The notes below the pieces were generated by a model, which was given only the letters and a program-made list of their open reading frames with translations, was not told where the DNA came from and ran no database searches. Shown piece after piece: positions 58,611 to 64,000 of a DNA stretch of 64,000 nucleotides (the stretch's first letter is position 1; each line of letters starts with the position of its first letter). This stretch comes from Buttiauxella selenatireducens (GTDB taxonomy: Bacteria; Pseudomonadota; Gammaproteobacteria; Enterobacterales; Enterobacteriaceae). A program made the position numbers and the translations under genes. Location: assembly GCF_031432975.1 (NCBI RefSeq), contig NZ_CP133838.1, forward strand, positions 1,054,001 to 1,118,000. The letters are read 5' to 3'.

Positions 58611-58737
58611 TATACCCAAAATAATTCGAGTTGCTTAAAGGCGGCAAGGTCGTAAACCCCCAGGAGCTTACACAAGTAAGTGACTGGGGTGAGCGGGAGT
58701 AGCCAACGCATAAGCAGCTTGAAGTATGACGGGTATA
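58611..58737. repeat. full-length ERIC element (127 bp)
   Basis: It runs from TATACCCAAAATAATTCGAG to GACGGGTATA and contains the central AAGTAAGTGACTGGGG core used to define ERIC. Its length is exactly the canonical 127 bp. It ends 3 bases short of the smpB stop codon, between the convergent bapD and smpB, and would form a long hairpin in transcripts of either. Confidence 0.95.
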
Positions 58738-58740
58738 AGC

Positions 58741-59223
58741 TTAACGACCTGCGTGTTTCATAATGCGGGCTTTATCAACCGCCCATTCTTTGTCTTTCAC
58801 ATCATTACGCTTGTCGTGCTGTTTCTTACCTTTTGCCACGCCGATTTTCACTTTGCACCAGGCATTTTTCCAGTACATCGACAGGGCGACAACGGTGTAA
58901 CCTTCACGGTTAATACGCCCGTAAAGGTTATCAAGCTCACGTTGGTTAAGCAGGAGTTTACGGGTACGTGTTGGGTCGCAGACTACATGACTTGAAGCCA
59001 CATTTAACGGGGTAAAGTTGGCACCAAACAGGAATGCTTCGCCGTCTACCAAAATGACGTAGCTATCACCGATGTTGGCCTTCCCGGCACGCAGAGATTT
59101 TACTTCCCAGCCTTGTAGCACGAGTCCCGCTTCAAACTCATCTTCGATAAAGTATTCATGGCGGGCGCGTTTGTTTTGCGCAATGGTGGCTGAACCTGGT
59201 TTGTATGCTTTTTTCTTTGTCAT
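58741..59223 (-). CDS. smpB: tmRNA-binding protein SmpB
   Basis: SmpB (160 residues) binds tmRNA and places it in the empty A site of stalled ribosomes. The family start [20 protein letters not shown] and the basic tail ([17 protein letters not shown]) are present. It is on the same strand as ssrA but 13.7 kb upstream of it in transcription order, because of the bap insertion. Confidence 0.97.
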   Translation of the reverse strand: MTKKKAYKPGSATIAQNKRARHEYFIEDEFEAGLVLQGWEVKSLRAGKANIGDSYVILVDGEAFLFGANFTPLNVASSHVVCDPTRTRKLLLNQRELDNLYGRINREGYTVVALSMYWKNAWCKVKIGVAKGKKQHDKRNDVKDKEWAVDKARIMKHAGR

Positions 59224-59377
59224 AGTGCTGCTCAGTATAAGTAATCCAGGAGTTCAAATACACCCCGCTTCGCTGCGAGGATGAAGGCATATCTTAGCAC
59301 GGCTCTGGGCTAAGAGTTTTTCTTTGCATGATGATAAATGGTATTATTTGCGTGTTTTGTGACTCTCAGGAAATGCT

Positions 59378-59815
59378 ATGCCTCAGATTACCCGTACTGC
59401 GCTGGTGCCTTATAGCGCGGAGCAGATGTATCAATTAGTTAACGATGTGAAATCCTACCCTGACTTTTTACCGGGTTGCACTGGCAGCCGGATCATTGAC
59501 GCGTCGCATGATCAGATGACGGCGGCGGTAGATGTTTCCAAAGCGGGGATCAGCAAAACTTTCACCACGCGTAACTCGCTTACCAGCAATCACAGTATTC
59601 TGATGCATCTTGTCGATGGGCCATTTAAGTCATTGATGGGAGGCTGGAAATTTACACCGCTGAGTGCGGAAGCCTGCCGTATCGAGTTCCAGCTCGATTT
59701 TGAGTTTACGAATAAACTTATCGAGTTGGCTTTTGGTCGTATCTTTAAAGAGTTAGCGGGAAACATGGTTCAGGCGTTTACCGTTCGTGCCAAAGAGGTC
59801 TACAGTGTCGCCTGA
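59378..59815 (+). CDS. ratA: RatA/PasT, START-domain ribosome-associated protein
   Basis: A 145-residue START/polyketide-cyclase-like protein. In E. coli it is described as hindering 70S assembly (RatA) and as the PasT persistence factor. It matches along the whole length: [20 protein letters not shown] and [14 protein letters not shown]. It is divergent from smpB and overlaps rnfH. Confidence 0.95.
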   Translation: MPQITRTALVPYSAEQMYQLVNDVKSYPDFLPGCTGSRIIDASHDQMTAAVDVSKAGISKTFTTRNSLTSNHSILMHLVDGPFKSLMGGWKFTPLSAEACRIEFQLDFEFTNKLIELAFGRIFKELAGNMVQAFTVRAKEVYSVA

Positions 59816-60095
59816 TATCACGGTTGAAGTCGTTTATGCGCTGCCTGAAAAGCAGTATTTGCTCAAGGTTAGAGTTGCAGAGGGCACAACGGTTGAGCAG
59901 GTAATTACCAGGTCAGGCATTCTTGAACTGCGCACGGATATCGATCTGGCGAAGAATAAAGTTGGCATTTTTAGCCGTCCGGTAAAATTGACCGACACGG
60001 TTAATGAGGGTGATCGGGTGGAAATTTATCGCCCACTGATTGCCGATCCTAAAGAGCTCAGACGCCAACGAGCAGAAAAATCCGCTAAGAAGTAG
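59805..60095 (+). CDS. rnfH: RnfH/RatB family ubiquitin-like protein
   Basis: A 96-residue beta-grasp protein of unclear role ([39 protein letters not shown]). The GTG at 59805 has AGAGG upstream, overlaps the ratA end and fits the family length; a start at 59787 is less likely. Confidence 0.93.
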   Translation: MSPDITVEVVYALPEKQYLLKVRVAEGTTVEQVITRSGILELRTDIDLAKNKVGIFSRPVKLTDTVNEGDRVEIYRPLIADPKELRRQRAEKSAKK

Positions 60096-60097
60096 CC

Positions 60098-60126
60098 AAA
60101 AAAAAGGTGCCATCGGCACCTTTTTT
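60098..60126. terminator. bidirectional terminator between rnfH and bamE
   Basis: An A run, GGTGCC-atc-GGCACC and a T run lie 3 bases after rnfH and 6 bases before the convergent bamE stop. It can end transcription from both sides. Confidence 0.93.
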
Positions 60127-60131
60127 GTTGG

Positions 60132-60473
60132 TTATTCGTTTTCCAGCTTCGGCTTGTTGTCGATGTTGGTCAGCACACCACTGCTGTTGAAAGTCAGCGT
60201 CAGCGTTTGCTGAGTCACTTTTTCATGGCCTGGTTGCTGGCGGAAGACATAGAACCAGGTATTTGTACCGAATGGATCAGTCATCATTGGCGTACCCAGA
60301 GCATACGCAACTTGCTGTTGAGTCATGCCAGTACGGATCTTTGACACATCGTTCTGTGTCAGGTAGTTCCCCTGGTTAATGTCGGGGCGGTAAACCACTC
60401 GCTCCAGAGTGGAACAGCCTGCGGTCAGCATAAGAAGAACCGCTGCGGCAGCAGTCAGCGTTTTACAGCGCAT
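60132..60473 (-). CDS. bamE: outer-membrane assembly lipoprotein BamE
   Basis: BamE (SmpA, OmlA) is a lipoprotein of the BAM complex. A lipobox LTAGC follows the signal peptide, and [14 protein letters not shown] and [14 protein letters not shown] are the family core. I choose the ATG at 60473 (MRCKTL, 113 residues) as in E. coli; a start at 60509 is in frame. Confidence 0.95.
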   Translation of the reverse strand: MRCKTLTAAAAVLLMLTAGCSTLERVVYRPDINQGNYLTQNDVSKIRTGMTQQQVAYALGTPMMTDPFGTNTWFYVFRQQPGHEKVTQQTLTLTFNSSGVLTNIDNKPKLENE

Positions 60474-60697
60474 AGTGATTTGATTCCTTTTCGGGCCCGA
60501 GCAGCACATGGCTCATTCATAATATGCCGATGATAATAAACCTTTACGCAGTTTAAAACATTAAGGCGCTTAACTCTGACCCTGGTACGGCAAAAAAGTT
60601 GGCTTAAAACATGCTCAATTAACAATATGCTGACTGAGCGATTGTTTTTTGAACGATTAACCGATCAACTTTTGGGATGTATATTTAACAATCGCCT

Positions 60698-62359
60698 TTA
60701 AGCCGCCAACAACTCTTTTGCGTTGGCAAGCGTGTTACGAGTGACTTCGCTGCCACCGAGCAAGCGAGCCAGTTCTTGCAGGCGTGAGCGTTTGTCCAGC
60801 GGCTGCATGTGAGTTTCAGTCATCTCGCCATCGGTTTCTTTACTGACAAAGAAATGATGATGCCCGCACCCAGCAACCTGCGGCAGGTGCGTTACGCACA
60901 TGACCTGAGTGGACTCACCTAACTGACGTAATAATTTACCGACAACGGCTGCCGTTGGGCCGCTGATCCCGACATCCACTTCATCGAAGATGAGCGCGGG
61001 TGTTTCCATTTTGCGCGCGGTGATGACCTGAATGGCGAGGGCGATACGTGAAAGCTCGCCGCCGGAGGCCACTTTTGCCAGCGGCTGCAATGGTTGGCCA
61101 GGGTTAGTACTGACGCGGAAGTCGATACGGTCTGCCCCTTCAGCGGTCAGGTGGTTTTCATTAAATTCAACATCAATGGCTAGCTTACCGTGTGGCATCG
61201 ACAACGAATGCATGCTTGCGGTAATCAATTGGCAAAGCTCTGCTGCATAATGCGCACGGCGCTGATGCAGCTCCTGCGCAATGCTCAGTGCTTGTTGGTG
61301 ATGGAGTGTTACCGCCTGCATTAATTCATCTTGCGAACTGGCTTGATCATCAAGCTGCTGTAGTTCTTCGAGGAGCTGTTGATGGAACAATGGCAGTTCT
61401 TCCGGCGAAATGTGGTGTTTACGGGCCAACGAGATTTGCCTGGAGATGCGTTGCTCCAGTTCGTAGAGACGATTAGGGTCGAGATCCAGACGGTCACAAT
61501 AATGACGCAGTTCATCGCTGGCTTCCGTAATCTGAATAGTGGCCTCTTCAAGCATTGTTAAAACACCTGAAAGTTTGCTATCCATCCCAACCAGTTCTTC
61601 CATTAAATGACGCGCGGTATACAACTGGCTTTGCAGGTTGTTGTCTTCGCCATCAGCGAGGATCGCTAACGCTTGCTGGCTGACGGAGATCAATTGCCCA
61701 CTGTTCGCCAGACGTTTGTACTCTTCATCAATCTGCTCAAATTCACCTGCAATCGGGGAAAATTCATTGAGTTCTTTCAGTTGATACTGAAGCAGTTCAG
61801 AGCGGGCTGCACGTTCCTGAGCCAGTTGTTGATGTTGCGCCAGGGTGCGACAGCTTTGATGCCATGCGCGGTAGCTTTCTGCCATTTTTGCAAGCAGAGC
61901 AGATTCACCCGCATAACCATCCAGCAGGTTTTTTTGATGTTCTGGTTTCAGCAAAAGCTGATGTGCGTGCTGGCCATGAATTTGAATCAGCATTTGACCG
62001 AGGTCGCGCAACTGGGAAAGGGGAACCGCCGTTCCGTTGATGAAGCCGCGTGAACGTCCATCGCTGCTGATAACGCGGCGTAGCAGACATTCACGCCCAT
62101 CATCGAGCTGGTTTTCTTCGAGCCAACGCAGGGCTGCGGGAGTATCTTTTAAGGAAAAGCGGGCGCAGAGATCGGCACGAGTAGCGCCCTGGCGGACCAT
62201 ATCGGCTTCTGCACGACCACCCAGACACAACCCTAAGGCATCAATAGCAATGGATTTACCGGCACCTGTTTCACCGGTAATGGCGGTCATGCCGTGGTGA
62301 AAATCAATTTCCAGTTCACGAACGATGGCGAAGTTACTGATGGTGAGTTGTGCCAGCAT
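60698..62359 (-). CDS. recN: DNA repair protein RecN
   Basis: A 553-residue SMC-like ATPase acting in double-strand-break repair. Walker A is [10 protein letters not shown] near residue 30; a coiled coil fills the middle; the C-terminal signature LSRIALAIQ and Walker [14 protein letters not shown] follow. It has the E. coli length. Two LexA boxes lie just upstream (62388-62425), so it is SOS-induced. Confidence 0.97.
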   Translation of the reverse strand: MLAQLTISNFAIVRELEIDFHHGMTAITGETGAGKSIAIDALGLCLGGRAEADMVRQGATRADLCARFSLKDTPAALRWLEENQLDDGRECLLRRVISSDGRSRGFINGTAVPLSQLRDLGQMLIQIHGQHAHQLLLKPEHQKNLLDGYAGESALLAKMAESYRAWHQSCRTLAQHQQLAQERAARSELLQYQLKELNEFSPIAGEFEQIDEEYKRLANSGQLISVSQQALAILADGEDNNLQSQLYTARHLMEELVGMDSKLSGVLTMLEEATIQITEASDELRHYCDRLDLDPNRLYELEQRISRQISLARKHHISPEELPLFHQQLLEELQQLDDQASSQDELMQAVTLHHQQALSIAQELHQRRAHYAAELCQLITASMHSLSMPHGKLAIDVEFNENHLTAEGADRIDFRVSTNPGQPLQPLAKVASGGELSRIALAIQVITARKMETPALIFDEVDVGISGPTAAVVGKLLRQLGESTQVMCVTHLPQVAGCGHHHFFVSKETDGEMTETHMQPLDKRSRLQELARLLGGSEVTRNTLANAKELLAA

Positions 62360-62387
62360 AATTGCTTTCCTGTATGAAAAGACATGA

Positions 62388-62403
62388 CTGTGTTTTCATA
62401 CAG
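62388..62403 (-). promoter_or_regulatory. LexA box 1 of recN
   Basis: CTGTGTTTTCATACAG, a perfect CTGT-N8-ACAG, 28 bases before the recN ATG. Confidence 0.9.
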
Positions 62404-62409
62404 TATAAA

Positions 62410-62425
62410 CTGGTTTTATATACAG
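62410..62425 (-). promoter_or_regulatory. LexA box 2 of recN
   Basis: CTGGTTTTATATACAG, one mismatch from the ideal half-site, close to the E. coli recN operator. It would overlap the promoter. Confidence 0.85.
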
Positions 62426-62445
62426 TAAAGAGGCTGGGCTACTTT

Positions 62446-63324
62446 TTAGAACAATTTTTTTGACCAGCCGAGTTTTGAGCTCAATGTATTGAAATAGCTG
62501 TAATCTTTTGGATGAATAAGATTGAGGTGGTAATCGCAGCGGCGGATCAATACGTCTTCACCTTCCTGAATCGGTAGCGCAATCTGGCTGTCACAACTGA
62601 TTTCCAGGTCGTTACGCATATGCGAAAAGCGCAGGCGAATGGTGCTGCTACTGTTGATGACCAGTGGGCGCGCAGACAGCGTGTGCGGGAACATCGGCAC
62701 CAGGGTAATGGCATCAAGTGACGGAGTAAGAATTGGCCCGCCGGCGGAGAGCGAATAGGCGGTAGAGCCGGTCGGTGTTGAAATAATCAGACCATCGGAG
62801 CGTTGCGAAAATGCGAATATCTCATCAATATAGACTTCGAATTCAATCATGTGCGCCACTTTGCCAGGGTGCAGCACGACTTCGTTAATCGCGGTACTCA
62901 GGCGCGTCGGGGTATCCTGTTGGCACACCTGGGCTTCCAGCAAAAAGCGGCGCTCGGCAATGTAGTGTCCTTCAAGCACATCTGCGAGTTGCTGTTGTGC
63001 GTTGTCTGGGTCAAGGTCGGTGAGAAAGCCGAGATTGCCGCGGTTGATGCCAATGACTTTGATATCATAACGAGCAAGAACGCGGGCTGCGCCAAGCATA
63101 TTGCCATCACCACCTACAACAACCGCGAGATCAGCCTGTTGGCCTATTTCCGCCAGCGTGCCGGTTTTCACGTTATTGAGATTAAGTTCCTGGGCAATTT
63201 GCTGCTCGACAATGACGTCGTAGCCTTTGGTGCAGAGCCAGCGATACAGCATTTCATGCGTGGTTAGGGCCGTAGGGTGACGCGGGTGCCCGACAATACC
63301 AATGCAGTTGAAATGTTTGTTCAT
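62446..63324 (-). CDS. nadK: NAD kinase
   Basis: NadK phosphorylates NAD to NADP. The 292-residue protein has [25 protein letters not shown] and [20 protein letters not shown], and is nearly the same as E. coli NadK. It lies upstream of recN on the same strand, and divergent from grpE. Confidence 0.97.
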   Translation of the reverse strand: MNKHFNCIGIVGHPRHPTALTTHEMLYRWLCTKGYDVIVEQQIAQELNLNNVKTGTLAEIGQQADLAVVVGGDGNMLGAARVLARYDIKVIGINRGNLGFLTDLDPDNAQQQLADVLEGHYIAERRFLLEAQVCQQDTPTRLSTAINEVVLHPGKVAHMIEFEVYIDEIFAFSQRSDGLIISTPTGSTAYSLSAGGPILTPSLDAITLVPMFPHTLSARPLVINSSSTIRLRFSHMRNDLEISCDSQIALPIQEGEDVLIRRCDYHLNLIHPKDYSYFNTLSSKLGWSKKLF

Positions 63325-63382
63325 TATGCTGATGGTCCTTATGCGCAGTGATGCAGTCGTTTATGACAATATGTCACGTTCC

Positions 63383-63408
63383 CTTGAATCCCGGAAACTG
63401 ATCCCCAT
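63383..63408 (+). promoter_or_regulatory. heat-shock (sigma-32) promoter of grpE
   Basis: CTTGAA at 63383 and CCCCAT at 63403 are separated by 14 bases, the sigma-32 pattern, about 45 bases before the grpE ATG. Confidence 0.85.
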
Positions 63409-63453
63409 AATAAGCGAACCAGCGAGATGAATGCTAAAAACGCGGAGAAATTC

Positions 63454-64000
63454 ATGAGTAGTAAAGATCAGAAAACACCAGACGAGCAAGTCTCGGACGA
63501 AATTGCAATGGAAAGCCACGAAGAAGTCGAGGCCGTAGAGGGTGCCGAAGTGGTTGATCCGCGCGATGAAAAAATTGCCGATTTAACAGCGCAACTGGAA
63601 GAAATTCAGCAGCGCGAGCGTGACAGCGTGTTACGCAACAAAGCGGAAATGGAAAACCTCCGTCGCCGTACTGAGCTCGATATCGAGAAAGCGCACAAGT
63701 TCGCTCTGGACAAATTTGTCAACGAGCTGCTTCCGGTGATTGATAGCCTGGATCGCGCTTTGGAAGTGGTAGACAAGTCCAACACCGACTTAGCCGCCAT
63801 GATTGAAGGCATCGAATTAACTCAGAAATCGATGCTTGATGTGGTACGTAAGTTTGGTGTGGAAGTGGTTGGCGATACCAATGTGCCGTTCAACCCGGAT
63901 GTACACCAGGCGATTGCCATGGTTGAGTCTGAAGATGTTGCTCCAAACCACGTACTGATGGTGATGCAGAAGGGTTACACCCTGAATGGTCGCACGCTGC
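63454..64000 (+). CDS. grpE: GrpE, DnaK nucleotide-exchange factor (3' end outside window)
   Basis: The frame is open to the window edge (182 codons; E. coli GrpE has 197). It has the acidic N-terminus ([12 protein letters not shown]), the long helix ([20 protein letters not shown]), [18 protein letters not shown] and the beta domain [13 protein letters not shown]. It releases ADP from DnaK. GGAG stands 8 bases before the ATG. Confidence 0.96.
   Translation, partial: MSSKDQKTPDEQVSDEIAMESHEEVEAVEGAEVVDPRDEKIADLTAQLEEIQQRERDSVLRNKAEMENLRRRTELDIEKAHKFALDKFVNELLPVIDSLDRALEVVDKSNTDLAAMIEGIELTQKSMLDVVRKFGVEVVGDTNVPFNPDVHQAIAMVESEDVAPNHVLMVMQKGYTLNGRTL

Overview
The window is a chromosomal segment of a bacterium of the family Enterobacteriaceae. 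The right end has the conserved block ssrA, smpB, ratA, rnfH, bamE, recN, nadK, grpE. The left third is a Salmonella-type anaerobic cobalamin operon. The genus cannot be fixed from the sequence alone; protein similarities point near Salmonella, Citrobacter, Kluyvera or Buttiauxella. Everything here was read by eye and from memory of the families, with no database search.

Region 1 (1-20180) is adenosylcobalamin synthesis. cobA, cobD and a stand-alone precorrin-2 dehydrogenase run rightward and converge on pduX. A cobalamin riboswitch then leads a tightly overlapping operon: cbiA B C D E T F H J K L M N Q O P, cobU S T. cbiG is absent. Between cbiF and cbiH there is a 15-codon in-frame scar that joins what looks like the CbiG N-terminus to its C-terminus.

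Region 2 (20190-38850) is a surface-fimbria region wired to cyclic-di-GMP. A MrkH-like PilZ protein and a MrkI-like LuxR regulator are divergent from a chaperone-usher operon that ends in an EAL phosphodiesterase gene. Two IprA/YaiV-family regulators follow. A second chaperone-usher operon also ends in an EAL gene. In it the tip adhesin gene is duplicated: the two copies have divergent N-terminal domains and nearly identical C-terminal domains, with a decayed copy of the minor pilin behind the second. A Ner/Nlp-like regulator next to ssrA is preceded by a structured element that fits a phage-type C4 antisense RNA; a partial second copy lies behind the first EAL gene.

Region 3 (38870-44650) is a small island of about 5.7 kb at the 3' end of ssrA (tmRNA). 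It is bounded by direct repeats of the ssrA end and terminator. It carries a wrecked P4-type integrase, a SIR2 plus HerA anti-phage pair whose herA has an in-frame TAA before the P-loop, and an unrecognised membrane protein.

Region 4 (45150-58740) is an SPI-9-like locus: a 2739-residue BapA-type biofilm adhesin with about 23 Ig-like repeats, and its type I secretion system (outer-membrane channel, ABC transporter, membrane fusion protein). A full 127-bp ERIC element closes it. Region 5 (58741-64000) is the conserved housekeeping block, with a LexA-controlled recN and a sigma-32-type promoter before grpE, which runs off the window.
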